Origin: Dryocola sp. LX212
Lineage (GTDB): Bacteria > Pseudomonadota > Gammaproteobacteria > Enterobacterales > Enterobacteriaceae
Length of the DNA: 64,000 nucleotides
Direction: 5' to 3'
Assembly (NCBI GenBank): GCA_041504365.1
Contig: CP167917.1
Location: 248,001 to 312,000 of the forward strand
Part shown: positions 9,336-19,133 of the stretch, in pieces
Position numbering within the stretch: position 1 is the stretch's first letter
Layout: each line of letters starts with the position of its first letter
Notes under the pieces: model-generated
Told to the model about the DNA's origin: nothing
Seen by the model: only the letters and a program-made list of their open reading frames with translations
Databases searched by the model: none
Made by a program: the position numbers and the translations under genes

Positions 9336-10190
9336 ATGACCAAAGATATGCATACTTTAGCTTTAGCCCCTGTTGGTAACCTGGAATCCTATATCCGGGC
9401 TGCTAATACCTGGCCGATGTTAACGGCTGAGGAAGAGAAGGAGCTGGCTGAAAAGCTGCATTACCAGGGCGATCTGGAAGCAGCGAAAAGGCTGATCCTG
9501 TCTCACCTGCGCTTTGTTGTTCACATCGCTCGTAACTATTCAGGCTACGGCCTGCCGCAGGCTGACCTCATCCAGGAAGGTAACATCGGCCTGATGAAAG
9601 CCGTGCGCCGCTTTAACCCGGAAGTGGGTGTGCGTCTGGTCTCCTTTGCCGTGCACTGGATTAAAGCTGAAATTCACGAATACGTACTGCGTAACTGGCG
9701 TATTGTGAAGGTCGCTACGACTAAAGCTCAGCGTAAGCTGTTCTTTAACCTGCGTAAAAGTAAGCAGCGTCTGGGCTGGTTCAACCAGGACGAAGTGGAA
9801 ATGGTCGCCAGCGAGCTGGGGGTTTCCAGCAAAGACGTGCGTGAAATGGAATCGCGCATGGCAGCGCAGGACATGACCTTTGATATGGGCAACGATGACG
9901 ATGCCGAAAGCGCGCCAATGGCCCCGGTTCTGTTCTTACAGGACAAAACGTCTAACTTTGCCGATGGTATTGAAGACGATAACTGGGAATCCCATGCCGC
10001 TGACAAACTCAGCGATGCTATGCTGGGCCTGGACGAGCGTAGCCAGGACATCATCCGCGCACGCTGGTTAGACGAAGACAACAAGAGCACATTGCAGGAG
10101 CTCGCAGACCGTTACGGTGTCTCCGCAGAGCGTGTTCGCCAGCTTGAAAAGAACGCGATGAAAAAGTTGCGTATGGCTATCGAAGCCTGA
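9336..10190 (+). CDS. rpoH: Heat-shock sigma factor sigma-32
   Basis: Directs RNA polymerase to heat-shock promoters. It has 284 residues, the same as K-12. Region 2 includes [19 protein letters not shown]; the RpoH box QRKLFFNLR is at 132-140; region 4 ends with the helix-turn-helix containing [20 protein letters not shown]. In E. coli, mRNA structure over the start region acts as a thermosensor and DnaK/FtsH control protein stability. The coding start here is well conserved, so this probably holds. Monocistronic, with its own promoters and a strong terminator. Confidence 0.98.
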   Translation: MTKDMHTLALAPVGNLESYIRAANTWPMLTAEEEKELAEKLHYQGDLEAAKRLILSHLRFVVHIARNYSGYGLPQADLIQEGNIGLMKAVRRFNPEVGVRLVSFAVHWIKAEIHEYVLRNWRIVKVATTKAQRKLFFNLRKSKQRLGWFNQDEVEMVASELGVSSKDVREMESRMAAQDMTFDMGNDDDAESAPMAPVLFLQDKTSNFADGIEDDNWESHAADKLSDAMLGLDERSQDIIRARWLDEDNKSTLQELADRYGVSAERVRQLEKNAMKKLRMAIEA

Positions 10191-10210
10191 GTTTTTCAAG
10201 TCAGATAAAA

Positions 10211-10237
10211 AACCGCCTCCCGGGGCGGTTTTTTTAT
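10211..10237 (+). terminator. Rho-independent terminator of rpoH
   Basis: GC-rich hairpin AACCGCC/GGCGGTT with a short loop followed by a run of seven or more T, starting about 20 bp after the rpoH stop. Confidence 0.93.
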
Positions 10238-10412
10238 GCTCGCGATATCCCCTTCTCAAACGTGACAAAATTGTTATTCCAAAAAGCCCAAAATCGGGTA
10301 TGTTTTTAGCACGGAGTGCGGCGATGGCCTGCGCGGTAATCTCCACATCAAAAAAAACAGTGCCAGAACAACACAACAAAGACCAATCACAACAAGAACG
10401 GGGATTCTCAGG

Positions 10413-11516
10413 ATGAAAATGAAGGGCAAAGCCTTATTGGCTGGTTGTATCGCGCTCGCTATGAGCAATGCGGCATTCGCCAAGGATATTAAAGTTGCAG
10501 TAGTCGGTGCCATGTCCGGCCCGGTTGCCCAGTACGGCGACCAGGAATTCACCGGTGCAGAGCAGGCCGTTGCGGATATCAATGCCAAAGGCGGCATTAA
10601 AGGCGACAAGCTGGTCATCACCAAATATGACGACGCCTGCGACCCGAAACAAGCGGTAGCGGTTGCCAACAAAGTGGTTAACGACGGCATCAAATACGTT
10701 ATTGGCCACCTGTGCTCCTCATCCACACAGCCTGCGTCTGATATTTATGAAGACGAAGGCATACTGATGATCACCCCGGCGGCAACGGCGCCAGAATTGA
10801 CCGCGCGTGGCTACAAGCTGACGCTGCGTACTACCGGCCTGGATTCTGACCAGGGGCCAACCGCGGCTAAGTACATTCTTGAACACGTGAAGCCGAAAAA
10901 CATCGCGGTTATCCACGACAAGCAGCAGTATGGCGAAGGCCTGGCGCGTTCCGTTCAGGACAATCTGAAGAAGGGCGGCGCTAACGTGGTGTTCTTTGAC
11001 GGCATCACCGCAGGCGAGAAAGACTTCTCCACGCTGGTCGCGCGCCTGAAGAAAGAGAACATCGACTTCGTCTACTACGGCGGTTACCACCCTGAGATGG
11101 GCCAGATCCTGCGCCAATCTCGCGCGGCGGGTTTGAAAACTCAGTTCATGGGGCCGGAAGGCGTGGCGAACGTTTCGCTGTCTAACATCGCCGGTGAGTC
11201 CGCCGAAGGTCTGTTAGTGACTAAGCCGAAGAACTACGATCAGGTCCCTGCTAACAAACCGGTCGTCGATGCGATTAAAGCGAAGAAACAGGATCCAAGC
11301 GGTGCATTCGTGTGGACTACCTACGCTGCGTTGCAGTCTCTGGCGGCTGGTCTGAATAAGTCAGAAGATCCTGCTGAAATTGCTACGTACCTTAAAGCCA
11401 GCTCCGTGGATACCGTAATGGGTCCACTGTCCTGGGATCAGAAAGGTGACCTGAAGGGCTTTGAGTTCGGCATCTTTACCTGGCATGCCAACGGTACAGC
11501 GACCGACGCTAAGTAA
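10413..11516 (+). CDS. livJ: Leu/Ile/Val-binding periplasmic protein LivJ
   Basis: Periplasmic receptor for leucine, isoleucine and valine, which delivers them to LivHMGF. It has 367 residues, the same as K-12. A Sec signal peptide probably ends after AFA at residue 23, and the mature protein starts [13 protein letters not shown]. The paired Cys of CDPKQ and HLCSSS would form the conserved disulfide. It is about 75% identical by eye to LivK downstream and is separated from it by panM on the other strand. In E. coli livJ is repressed by Lrp with leucine. Confidence 0.97.
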   Translation: MKMKGKALLAGCIALAMSNAAFAKDIKVAVVGAMSGPVAQYGDQEFTGAEQAVADINAKGGIKGDKLVITKYDDACDPKQAVAVANKVVNDGIKYVIGHLCSSSTQPASDIYEDEGILMITPAATAPELTARGYKLTLRTTGLDSDQGPTAAKYILEHVKPKNIAVIHDKQQYGEGLARSVQDNLKKGGANVVFFDGITAGEKDFSTLVARLKKENIDFVYYGGYHPEMGQILRQSRAAGLKTQFMGPEGVANVSLSNIAGESAEGLLVTKPKNYDQVPANKPVVDAIKAKKQDPSGAFVWTTYAALQSLAAGLNKSEDPAEIATYLKASSVDTVMGPLSWDQKGDLKGFEFGIFTWHANGTATDAK

Positions 11517-11526
11517 GGTTTGAAGG

Positions 11527-11575
11527 ACCCGCCCGTCAGGGCGGGTATTTAGGGATGACGCTGACGCTTATCCCT
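11527..11575 (+). terminator. livJ 3' hairpin (probable terminator) followed by a REP unit
   Basis: An 8-bp GC stem (11527-11534 with 11539-11546) follows the livJ stop, but the T run after it is poor. A single REP-type palindrome lies directly beyond it at 11551-11575. Together they separate livJ from the convergent panM. Confidence 0.65.
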
Positions 11576-11614
11576 CCTACAACTGAGCTGCTTGCGTCAT
11601 CCGACGTTCTTGTC

Positions 11615-11995
11615 CTATTTCTCCCAGCCGCCCGTCTGCGCCCGAAACCCTAAAGCCTGCATAAACGCCGCCATCACGCTGCGATCTTCCACGCCGGCGT
11701 CGTTCATCCACCAGCTGGTGATTTCCGCGTTATCGCGCAGCACTTCTTCAATCAGATACTGTCCCACACCGCGCCGACGCGTGATTTCACGCACTCGCAA
11801 AGAGTCCAGCGTGCCCGATGTCCCTGCCAGCGTAGCGCGCACCGCGCCGAGCAGACGATCGTTAAACTTCGCTGCATAGATGCGATGGGGATCGGAAAGC
11901 TGGAGCGAAGCGCGGGAATATTCAGGCCAGATCTTAGCGAGATCGATCTCATCCTGGGCACTACACTCAAACAGACGAATGATGGTGAGTTTCAT
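11615..11995 (-). CDS. panM: PanD maturation/regulatory factor PanM (PanZ), GNAT fold
   Basis: GNAT-family protein that binds the aspartate decarboxylase zymogen PanD with acetyl-CoA, promoting its self-cleavage and so beta-alanine and CoA synthesis. It has 126 residues from the ATG at 11995 (MKLTIIRL, as in K-12); an in-frame codon at 12025 would add 10 residues without support. The acetyl-CoA loop region is RRRGVGQYLIEEVL. It lies between livJ and livK on the opposite strand, as in E. coli. Confidence 0.93.
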   Translation of the reverse strand: MKLTIIRLFECSAQDEIDLAKIWPEYSRASLQLSDPHRIYAAKFNDRLLGAVRATLAGTSGTLDSLRVREITRRRGVGQYLIEEVLRDNAEITSWWMNDAGVEDRSVMAAFMQALGFRAQTGGWEK

Positions 11996-12416
11996 AATCG
12001 AGCTAACCAAAAAGCGGGAAAACACAGAGTGTAACCAATTTATTTACCCCAGACGCTTTATCTTTTTTCTGCGCCCTGGCAGCCGATTGCATTCTGTGAC
12101 AAACATTAAGCAGTTAGAAAAACGTCAGATTGAAATATGGTCAGTATAAAACCCTAAAACCCAGCATTTTATTCCGCTCTTTGTACCGCTATTTTATGCT
12201 GAAAATGGCACTTTTTTTTGTTTCACTCTGCTCAAATACAGAATAATATCTCTGCTTAATCGCCTGAAAAATAGAGCTTTTAGCCGCAAATATTGTAAAT
12301 TCTGCCGCTAAGCCATTAAAGGCACTGGTAAAAATCTTAAATTGATTACAAAAAGCGCAGCCGTTTTTTGACCAGCATAAAACCACCAAATCACGAAAGA
12401 ATGGGGATTGAAACGG
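11996..12416. other. Non-coding panM-livK intergenic region, AT-rich
   Basis: 421 bp, clearly AT-richer than the genes around it, with no convincing ORF. It must hold the divergent panM and livK promoters. One Lrp-like site (12162-12176) fits the published Lrp consensus at about 13 of 15 positions, and E. coli livKHMGF is Lrp-repressed. Exact promoters were not resolved. Confidence 0.5.
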
Positions 12417-13526
12417 ATGAAAATGAACGCGAAGACGTTACTCGCAGGCATGGTTGCTCTGGCGATGTCTCACGCGGCAACCGCTGCAGACATTAAAGTC
12501 GCCGTTGTCGGGGCGATGTCCGGCCCGGTAGCGCAATGGGGTGACATGGAGTTCAACGGTGCACGCCAGGCTATCAAAGACATCAATGCCAAAGGCGGCA
12601 TTAAAGGCGACAAGCTTGTCGCGGTAGAATACGACGACGCCTGCGATCCAAAACAAGCCGTTGCGGTCGCTAACAAAATCGTTAACGACGGCGTGCGCTA
12701 CGTCATTGGCCACCTTTGCTCATCATCAACGCAGCCCGCTTCTGATATCTATGAAGACGAAGGCATTCTGATGATTACGCCTGGCGCGACCAACCCGGAG
12801 CTGACAAGCCGCGGCTACGAGATGATCATGCGTACCGCCGGTCTGGATTCTTCCCAGGGACCAACCGCCTCTAACTACATCCTTCAGCACGTTAAGCCGC
12901 AGCGCATCGCCATCATTCACGATAAGCAACAGTACGGTGAAGGCCTGGCGCGCTCCGTGCAGGACGGGCTGAAAAAAGGCGGCGCGAACATCGTCTTCTT
13001 TGACGGCATCACCGCAGGCGACAAAGACTTCTCCACGCTGGTTGCCCGTCTGCAAAAAGAAAACATCGACTTCGTTTACTACGGCGGCTACTACCCGGAA
13101 ATGGGGCAGATCCTGCGCCAGGCGCGTGCCGTTGGCCTGAAAACGCAGTTTATGGGACCGGAAGGCGTGGGTAACGCATCCCTGTCGAATATCGCGGGCC
13201 CGGCGGGTGAAGGCATGCTAGTGACGATGCCAAAACGTTATGACCAGGATCCGGCAAACAAAGCTATCGTCGACGCGCTGAAGGCCGAGAAAAAAGACCC
13301 GAGCGGCCCGTACGTGTGGATCACCTACGCAGCCGTGCAGTCTCTGGCAACCGCACTTGAGCGTACCGGCAGCTCAGAACCGGCTGATTTAGCAAAAGAT
13401 CTTAAAGCAAGCGGTGCGAAAACCGTGATTGGGCCGCTGAGCTGGGATGAGAAAGGCGATCTGAAAGGATTTGAGTTTGGTGTCTTCCAGTGGCACGCCG
13501 ACGGTTCGTCCTCCGTGGCGAAATAA
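12417..13526 (+). CDS. livK: Leucine-specific periplasmic binding protein LivK
   Basis: Leucine-specific receptor for the LivHMGF transporter. From the ATG at 12417 it has 369 residues, the K-12 length. An in-frame TTG at 12408 would add three residues but lies too near the GGGG Shine-Dalgarno. The signal peptide probably ends after ATA at residue 23, with the mature protein starting ADIKVAVVG. The Cys pair of the family (CDPKQ, HLCSSS) is present. It differs from LivJ in ligand-pocket positions ([12 protein letters not shown]). First gene of livKHMGF. Confidence 0.96.
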   Translation: MKMNAKTLLAGMVALAMSHAATAADIKVAVVGAMSGPVAQWGDMEFNGARQAIKDINAKGGIKGDKLVAVEYDDACDPKQAVAVANKIVNDGVRYVIGHLCSSSTQPASDIYEDEGILMITPGATNPELTSRGYEMIMRTAGLDSSQGPTASNYILQHVKPQRIAIIHDKQQYGEGLARSVQDGLKKGGANIVFFDGITAGDKDFSTLVARLQKENIDFVYYGGYYPEMGQILRQARAVGLKTQFMGPEGVGNASLSNIAGPAGEGMLVTMPKRYDQDPANKAIVDALKAEKKDPSGPYVWITYAAVQSLATALERTGSSEPADLAKDLKASGAKTVIGPLSWDEKGDLKGFEFGVFQWHADGSSSVAK

Positions 13527-13551
13527 GGCGAAGGCTACTTCAGTCATCCCA

Positions 13552-13576
13552 CCTTCCGGGCGCAACGCCCGGAAGG
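13552..13576 (+). terminator. Perfect hairpin between livK and livH
   Basis: A perfect 10-bp stem, CCTTCCGGGC with its complement, and a 5-base loop. It lies between the livK stop and livH and has no T run, so it is more likely an mRNA stabiliser or partial terminator than a full stop. It would raise the level of binding protein over membrane components. Confidence 0.7.
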
Positions 13577-13593
13577 AATAATAAGGTTAAGTT

Positions 13594-14520
13594 ATGTCCG
13601 AGCAGTTTCTCTATTTCGTGCAGCAGATGTTTAACGGCGTCACGCTGGGCAGCACCTACGCGCTGATCGCCATCGGCTATACCATGGTGTACGGCATTAT
13701 TGGCATGATCAACTTCGCCCACGGCGAAGTCTATATGATCGGCAGCTACGTCTCGTTTATGATCATCGCCGCGCTGATGATGTTGGGTATCGACGTGGGC
13801 TGGATGCTGGTAGGCGCAGGTTTCATCGGGGCGATTATCATCGCCAGCGCCTACGGCTGGAGTATTGAACGCGTGGCCTACAAGCCGGTGCGTAACTCCA
13901 AGCGCCTGATTGCCCTGATCTCCGCCATCGGGATGTCCATCTTCCTGCAAAACTACGTCAGCCTCACCGAAGGTTCCCGCGATATCGCCCTGCCAAGCCT
14001 GTTTAACGGGCAGTGGGTGGTGGGTGCGAGCGAAAACTTCACCGCCACCATTACCACCATGCAGCTCGTTATCTGGGTGGTGACCTTCCTGGCGATGCTG
14101 GCGCTGACGCTGTTCATTCGCTATTCACGCATGGGCCGCGCATGTCGTGCCTGTGCGGAAGACCTGAAAATGGCGAGCCTGCTCGGGATTAACACCGACC
14201 GCGTTATCTCTTTAACCTTCGTTATCGGTGCTGCGATGGCCGCGGTGGCGGGCGTGCTGCTCGGCCAGTTCTACGGCGTTATCAACCCGTACATCGGCTT
14301 TATGGCTGGTATGAAGGCCTTTACCGCCGCGGTACTTGGCGGCATTGGCAGCATTCCAGGCGCGATGATTGGCGGCCTGATTCTGGGCGTGGCCGAAGCG
14401 CTGACCTCCGCCTATCTGAGTACGGAATACAAAGACGTTGTCTCCTTTGCCCTGCTGATTGTGGTGCTGCTGGTGATGCCTACCGGGATTCTGGGTCGTC
14501 CGGAGGTTGAGAAAGTATGA
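13594..14520 (+). CDS. livH: Branched-chain amino acid ABC permease LivH
   Basis: One of the two membrane subunits of the Leu/Ile/Val ABC transporter. It has 308 residues and about eight hydrophobic segments, with the family's [27 protein letters not shown] near the N-terminus and [21 protein letters not shown] near the C-terminus, the latter in the region that meets the ATPases. Its stop overlaps the livM start by 4 bp (ATGA). Confidence 0.96.
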   Translation: MSEQFLYFVQQMFNGVTLGSTYALIAIGYTMVYGIIGMINFAHGEVYMIGSYVSFMIIAALMMLGIDVGWMLVGAGFIGAIIIASAYGWSIERVAYKPVRNSKRLIALISAIGMSIFLQNYVSLTEGSRDIALPSLFNGQWVVGASENFTATITTMQLVIWVVTFLAMLALTLFIRYSRMGRACRACAEDLKMASLLGINTDRVISLTFVIGAAMAAVAGVLLGQFYGVINPYIGFMAGMKAFTAAVLGGIGSIPGAMIGGLILGVAEALTSAYLSTEYKDVVSFALLIVVLLVMPTGILGRPEVEKV

Positions 14521-15803
14521 AACCGATGCATATTGTTTTTTCTGCCCTGTCGGCGGCGATGTTCTTCGTGCTGGCCGGCGTCTTTATGGGCGTGCAGCTG
14601 AGCCTGGACGGCACCAAACTGGTGGTCAACAGTGCGGGTTCCGTGCGCTGGGAGTGGGTGTGGATCGGTACGGTAATTGTTTTCGTCTTCCAACTGCTGC
14701 GCCCGGCGTTCCAGAAGGGGCTTAAAAAGGTCTCCGGGCCGAAGTTTGTGCTGCCCGCGCTGGACGGCTCCACGCCGAAACAAAAAATCTTCCTGATTGC
14801 TCTGCTGATCCTCGCTGTGGCATGGCCGTTCGTCGTTTCACGTGGCACGGTGGATATCGCGACGCTGACGATGATCTACATCATTCTAGGTCTGGGTCTG
14901 AACGTGGTGGTTGGCCTGTCTGGCCTGCTGGTGCTGGGCTACGGCGGCTTTTACGCCATTGGCGCTTATACCTTCGCGCTGCTGAACCACTATTATGGCC
15001 TGGGCTTCTGGACCTGCCTGCCGCTGGCGGGACTGGTTTCGGCTGCTGCGGGCTTCCTGCTCGGCTTCCCGGTACTGCGTCTGCGTGGTGACTATCTGGC
15101 CATTGTGACGCTCGGCTTCGGCGAAATCGTCCGTATCCTGCTGCTGAACAATACCGAGATCACCGGTGGTCCGAACGGCATCAGCCAGATCCCTAAGCCA
15201 ACGCTGTTCGGCCTGGAGTTCAGCCGCACCGCGCGGGAAGGGGGCTGGGATACGTTCAGCAACTTCTTCAATATTGCCTACAACCCGGGCGACAGGATTA
15301 TCTTCCTTTATCTGGTCGCGCTGCTGCTGGTGGTGCTTTCTCTGTTCGTGATTAACCGCCTGCTGCGCATGCCGCTGGGCCGTGCATGGGAAGCGCTGCG
15401 TGAAGATGAAATCGCCTGCCGCTCGCTGGGCCTCAACCCGACGCGCATTAAGCTGACCGCTTTCACCATCAGCGCCGCATTCGCCGGTTTTGCCGGTACG
15501 CTGTTTGCCGCGCGCCAGGGCTTCGTTAGCCCGGAATCCTTCACCTTCGCCGAGTCGGCCTTCGTGCTGGCCATCGTTGTGCTGGGCGGGATGGGCTCGC
15601 AGTTTGCCGTTATTCTGGCTGCGGTGCTGCTGGTTGTCTCCCGTGAGCTGATGCGCGATCTGAATGAGTACAGCATGCTGGTGCTGGGAGGCCTGATGGT
15701 GCTGATGATGATCTGGCGTCCGCAGGGGCTGCTGCCAATGACCCGCCCGCAGCTTAAGCTGAAGAAGGCGCAGATAGAACAAGTGAAAGGGGAGCAGGCA
15801 TGA
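14517..15803 (+). CDS. livM: Branched-chain amino acid ABC permease LivM
   Basis: Second membrane subunit of the LIV transporter. It has 428 residues (K-12 425). An N-terminal extension of about 90 residues with two or three helices precedes the conserved permease core ([26 protein letters not shown]), and [18 protein letters not shown] marks the C-terminal coupling region. It overlaps both livH and livG by 4 bp, consistent with translational coupling. Confidence 0.96.
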   Translation: MKPMHIVFSALSAAMFFVLAGVFMGVQLSLDGTKLVVNSAGSVRWEWVWIGTVIVFVFQLLRPAFQKGLKKVSGPKFVLPALDGSTPKQKIFLIALLILAVAWPFVVSRGTVDIATLTMIYIILGLGLNVVVGLSGLLVLGYGGFYAIGAYTFALLNHYYGLGFWTCLPLAGLVSAAAGFLLGFPVLRLRGDYLAIVTLGFGEIVRILLLNNTEITGGPNGISQIPKPTLFGLEFSRTAREGGWDTFSNFFNIAYNPGDRIIFLYLVALLLVVLSLFVINRLLRMPLGRAWEALREDEIACRSLGLNPTRIKLTAFTISAAFAGFAGTLFAARQGFVSPESFTFAESAFVLAIVVLGGMGSQFAVILAAVLLVVSRELMRDLNEYSMLVLGGLMVLMMIWRPQGLLPMTRPQLKLKKAQIEQVKGEQA

Positions 15804-16567
15804 GTCAGCCACTGTTATCCGTAAACGGCCTGATGATGCGTTTCGGCGGCCTGCTCGCCGTCAACAATGTCGCTCTTGAGCTGCATCCTCGGGAAATTGT
15901 TTCGTTAATCGGCCCGAACGGCGCCGGTAAAACCACCGTCTTCAACTGCCTGACGGGCTTTTATAAGCCGACCGGCGGCACCATCATGCTGCGCGACCAG
16001 CACCTGGAAGGCCTGCCGGGTCAGCAGATTGCCCGCATGGGCGTGGTGCGTACCTTCCAGCACGTGCGCCTGTTCCGCGAAATGACGGTGATCGAAAACC
16101 TGCTGGTTGCGCAGCATATGCAGCTGAAAACCGGCGTGTTTTCCGGACTGCTGAAAACCCCTGGCTTCCGCCGCGCGCAAAGTGAAGCGCTGGACCGGGC
16201 CGCCACCTGGCTTGAACGTATCGGCCTGCTCGAGCAGGCAAACCGCCAGGCGAGCAACCTGGCGTACGGTGACCAGCGTCGTCTCGAGATCGCACGCTGC
16301 ATGGTCACCCTACCGGAAATCCTGATGCTGGATGAACCTGCCGCTGGCCTTAACCCGAAAGAGACCCACGAGCTCGATGAGCTGATCATGGAGCTACGTA
16401 ATCACCACAACACCACCGTGCTGCTGATTGAGCACGACATGAAGCTGGTGATGGGCATTTCCGACCGGATCTACGTGGTAAACCAGGGAACTCCGCTTGC
16501 CAACGGCACACCGGAGCAAATCCGTAACAACCCTGACGTGATCCGCGCCTATCTGGGAGAGGCTTAA
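15800..16567 (+). CDS. livG: Branched-chain amino acid ABC ATPase LivG
   Basis: Cytoplasmic ATPase of the LIV transporter, 255 residues. Walker [10 protein letters not shown] is at 38-46 and Walker [13 protein letters not shown] near 173-184. The signature loop is the variant LAYGDQRR, usual for this subfamily in place of LSGGQ, and the H-loop is LIEHDM. It should pair with LivF as a heterodimer. It begins at an ATGA overlap with livM and ends 1 bp before livF. Confidence 0.96.
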   Translation: MSQPLLSVNGLMMRFGGLLAVNNVALELHPREIVSLIGPNGAGKTTVFNCLTGFYKPTGGTIMLRDQHLEGLPGQQIARMGVVRTFQHVRLFREMTVIENLLVAQHMQLKTGVFSGLLKTPGFRRAQSEALDRAATWLERIGLLEQANRQASNLAYGDQRRLEIARCMVTLPEILMLDEPAAGLNPKETHELDELIMELRNHHNTTVLLIEHDMKLVMGISDRIYVVNQGTPLANGTPEQIRNNPDVIRAYLGEA

Positions 16568-16568
16568 G

Positions 16569-17282
16569 ATGGAAAATATCATGCTGTCCTTTGACCACGT
16601 AAGCGCCCACTACGGCAAGATCCAGGCGCTGCACGAGGTCAGTCTGCACATCAAGCAGGGTGAGATCGTGACCCTGATTGGCGCGAACGGTGCGGGTAAA
16701 ACTACGCTGCTGGGTACGCTTTGCGGCGACCCGCGTGCATCCAGCGGCAAAATTACGTTTGATGGCAAAGACATTACCGACTGGCAAACCGCGCGCATCA
16801 TGCGCGAAGCGGTTGCGATTGTGCCGGAAGGCCGCCGCGTCTTCTCACGCATGACGGTGGAAGAGAATCTGGCGATGGGCGGTTTCTTCGCGGAGCGTGA
16901 CCAGTTCCAGACCCGCATCAAGCGCGTCTACGATCTGTTCCCACGCCTGTATGAACGCCGCATCCAGCGTGCCGGTACCATGTCCGGCGGTGAACAGCAG
17001 ATGCTGGCCATTGGCCGTGCATTGATGAGCCAGCCGCGCCTGCTGCTGCTCGACGAGCCGTCGCTGGGCCTCGCGCCGATCATCATCCAGCAGATTTTCG
17101 ACACCATCGAACAGCTACGCAGCGAAGGCATGACCATCTTCCTGGTGGAGCAGAACGCCAACCAGGCGCTGAAGCTGGCGGACCGTGGCTACGTGCTGGA
17201 GAACGGCCACGTCGTGCTGGAAGATACCGGCGACGCGCTTCTGGCTAACGAAGCGGTGCGCAGCGCCTATCTGGGCGGCTAG
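16569..17282 (+). CDS. livF: Branched-chain amino acid ABC ATPase LivF
   Basis: Second ATPase of the LIV transporter, 237 residues. Walker A GANGAGKTT is at 38-46, the signature MSGGEQQMLAIGRALM follows, Walker B is LLLLDEPSLGLAP, and the H-loop is LVEQNA. It is the last gene of the livKHMGF run. A REP unit and a small broken ORF follow before the ugp operon. Confidence 0.96.
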   Translation: MENIMLSFDHVSAHYGKIQALHEVSLHIKQGEIVTLIGANGAGKTTLLGTLCGDPRASSGKITFDGKDITDWQTARIMREAVAIVPEGRRVFSRMTVEENLAMGGFFAERDQFQTRIKRVYDLFPRLYERRIQRAGTMSGGEQQMLAIGRALMSQPRLLLLDEPSLGLAPIIIQQIFDTIEQLRSEGMTIFLVEQNANQALKLADRGYVLENGHVVLEDTGDALLANEAVRSAYLGG

Positions 17283-17320
17283 TTCCAGTAGGGCGGCTAA
17301 GACACAGTGTTTTGAAACTT

Positions 17321-17352
17321 GTGGCGGATGACGCTGCGCTTATCCGCCCTAC
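17321..17352. repeat. REP unit after livF
   Basis: A single imperfect palindrome of the GGCGGATGACGC...TATCCGCC type, placed 40 bp after the livF stop, as is usual for REP elements at transcript ends. Confidence 0.8.
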
Positions 17353-17393
17353 GATAATGGCTTAACCGTAACGAAAACGATAAGGAGGTCGAT

Positions 17394-17541
17394 ATGAAAT
17401 ATCTATTGTTTCTGGCGTCAATGGCGGCTTTACAGCGTTTGCCCGGACGCCTATGACAGCCAGACGGATATTCAGCGGGAAAAGCAGCGCCGTTACGACA
17501 AGTGGCTGAATAACCAAGCTGAAAAAAACGGCTATCGATAA
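17394..17541 (+). pseudogene. Small secreted-protein ORF interrupted by a one-base frameshift
   Basis: An excellent AAGGAGG Shine-Dalgarno (17382-17388) sits 5 bp before the ATG at 17394. Frame 1 reads MKYLLFLASMAALQR, a signal-peptide-like start, but stops at 17454. The +1 frame, open to a TAA at 17539, reads a polar tail starting CPDAYDSQTDIQREKQ and ending NNQAEKNGYR. Removing one T from the TTT at 17429-17431 fuses the two into a secreted protein of about 48 residues. I do not recognise it, and K-12 has no gene here. It could be a pseudogene, a sequencing error in a short T run, or simply the 20-residue ORF. Confidence 0.45.
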
Positions 17542-17590
17542 ACCGTCGGGGAGGATGCCGTAAGCTCTCCGTCATCTTCCCAACATGCAA

Positions 17591-17630
17591 CCGTCACGAT
17601 CCTGTCACCTCCCGGTTATTTTTCTGTCAT
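17591..17630 (+). promoter_or_regulatory. Tandem Pho boxes (PhoB sites) upstream of ugpB
   Basis: Four 7-mers repeat at an exact 11-bp period: CCGTCAC (17591), CTGTCAC (17602), CGGTTAT (17613), CTGTCAT (17624). A Pho box is two such units 11 bp apart, consensus CTGTCAT with a 4-bp AT-rich spacer, so this is two boxes in tandem. The last unit ends 76 bp before the ugpB ATG. In E. coli ugp is induced by PhoB at low phosphate. Confidence 0.88.
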
Positions 17631-17706
17631 TCGCGCATGGCATGTTTTGATGCGAACAAAAACGCGTGTTATCGCGCTTTTAGCCTCATAACAAGAGAGA
17701 TAAGAC

Positions 17707-19026
17707 ATGACTGCATCGTTACGACGTACAGCCCTTTGCATGGCCCTTGGCTGTGCGCTGACCAGCAACGCTATTGCCGCAACGTCCATCCCGTTCTGGC
17801 ACTCCATGGAAGGTGAGCTGGGTAAAGAGGTCGACTCCCTGGCAAGCCGCTTCAACCAGACCCACCCTGATTACAAGATTGTTCCGGTCTATAAGGGCAA
17901 CTACGAACAGAACCTGGCGGCGGGTATTGCGGCGTTCCGTTCCGGTAACGCTCCGGCCATTCTTCAGGTTTACGAAGTGGGCACGGCGACCATGATGGCC
18001 TCAAAGGCTATCAAACCTGTCTACGAAGTGTTTAACGATGCGGGCATTAAGTTCGACGAATCCCAGTTCGTGCCGACGGTTTCCGGTTATTACACCGACG
18101 CGAAAACCGGGCATCTGCTCTCCCAGCCGTTTAACAGCTCCACCCCTGTGCTGTACTACAACAAAGACGCCTTTAAAAAAGCCGGACTGAACCCGGACCA
18201 GCCGCCAAAAACCTGGCAGGAGCTGGCGGAGTACACGGCCAAACTGAAAGCGGCAGGCATGACGTGCGGCTACGCCAGCGGCTGGCAGGGCTGGATCCAA
18301 ATTGAAAACTTCAGCGCGTGGCACGGCCTGCCGGTTGCCACAAAAAACAACGGATTTGACGGCACCGACGCGGTACTGGAATTCAACAAGCCGGAGCAGG
18401 TAAAGCATATCGCCCTGCTGGAAGCGCTGAACAAGAAGGGTGATTTCAGCTACTTCGGCCGCAAGGACGAATCCACCGAGAAGTTCTACAGCGGCGATTG
18501 CGCCATTACCACGGCCTCTTCTGGCTCACTGGCCGACATTCGGCAGTATGCCAAATTCAACTACGGAGTGGGGATGATGCCTTACGATGCCGATGTGAAG
18601 GACGCGCCGCAGAACGCCATTATCGGCGGGGCCAGCCTGTGGGTGATGCAGGGCAAAGACAAGGCGACCTACAAAGGCGTGGCCGAGTTTATGCAGTTCC
18701 TTGCCCAGCCGGAAATTGCCGCCGAGTGGCATCAGAAAACCGGCTACCTGCCGATTACCAAAGCCGCTTACGACCTAACCCGGGAGCAGGGCTTCTACGA
18801 GAAAAACCCAGGGGCGGACATCGCCACCCGTCAGATGCTGAATAAGCCACCGTTGCCGTACACCAAAGGTCTGCGCCTGGGCAACATGCCGCAGATCCGC
18901 ACCATTGTGGATGAAGAGCTGGAGTCAGTCTGGACCGGCAAGAAGAGCCCTCAGCAGGCCCTGGACTCAGCCGTCGAACGCGGGAACCTTCTGCTGCGCC
19001 GCTTTGAGCAGTCGACAAAGTCCTGA
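17707..19026 (+). CDS. ugpB: sn-Glycerol-3-phosphate-binding periplasmic protein UgpB
   Basis: Periplasmic receptor for sn-glycerol-3-phosphate and glycerophosphodiesters, feeding UgpAEC. It has 439 residues (K-12 438). The signal peptide probably ends after AIA at residue 24, and the mature protein begins [15 protein letters not shown]. It belongs to the family-1 (maltose-binding-like) solute-binding proteins. It is first in ugpBAECQ, behind tandem Pho boxes, and a BIME separates it from ugpA, which would favour higher levels of the binding protein than of the permease. Confidence 0.97.
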   Translation: MTASLRRTALCMALGCALTSNAIAATSIPFWHSMEGELGKEVDSLASRFNQTHPDYKIVPVYKGNYEQNLAAGIAAFRSGNAPAILQVYEVGTATMMASKAIKPVYEVFNDAGIKFDESQFVPTVSGYYTDAKTGHLLSQPFNSSTPVLYYNKDAFKKAGLNPDQPPKTWQELAEYTAKLKAAGMTCGYASGWQGWIQIENFSAWHGLPVATKNNGFDGTDAVLEFNKPEQVKHIALLEALNKKGDFSYFGRKDESTEKFYSGDCAITTASSGSLADIRQYAKFNYGVGMMPYDADVKDAPQNAIIGGASLWVMQGKDKATYKGVAEFMQFLAQPEIAAEWHQKTGYLPITKAAYDLTREQGFYEKNPGADIATRQMLNKPPLPYTKGLRLGNMPQIRTIVDEELESVWTGKKSPQQALDSAVERGNLLLRRFEQSTKS

Positions 19027-19037
19027 GCCTGAGTTGT

Positions 19038-19112
19038 GTCGGATGGCGCTGGCGCTTATCCGACCTACGAAGTGCTATCTGTAGGTCGGGTAAGGCGAAG
19101 CCGTCACCCGAC
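19038..19112. repeat. BIME (two inverted REP units) between ugpB and ugpA
   Basis: Units at 19038-19068 and 19081-19112 lie in opposite orientation inside the ugp operon. Intra-operon BIMEs are known to stabilise upstream mRNA, here ugpB. Confidence 0.85.
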
Positions 19113-19133
19113 ATTTTCAGGAAAAAATCGTTT

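Noticed and set aside
12026-12407. Possible small gene or sRNA in the AT-rich panM-livK gap
   Set aside because: No ORF with a good ribosome site and no clear terminator hairpin; more likely regulatory DNA.
14886-15812. 308-codon minus-strand frame opposite livM
   Set aside because: Gln/His/Arg-rich antisense shadow of a conserved membrane protein, without signal, motif or ribosome site that I can support.
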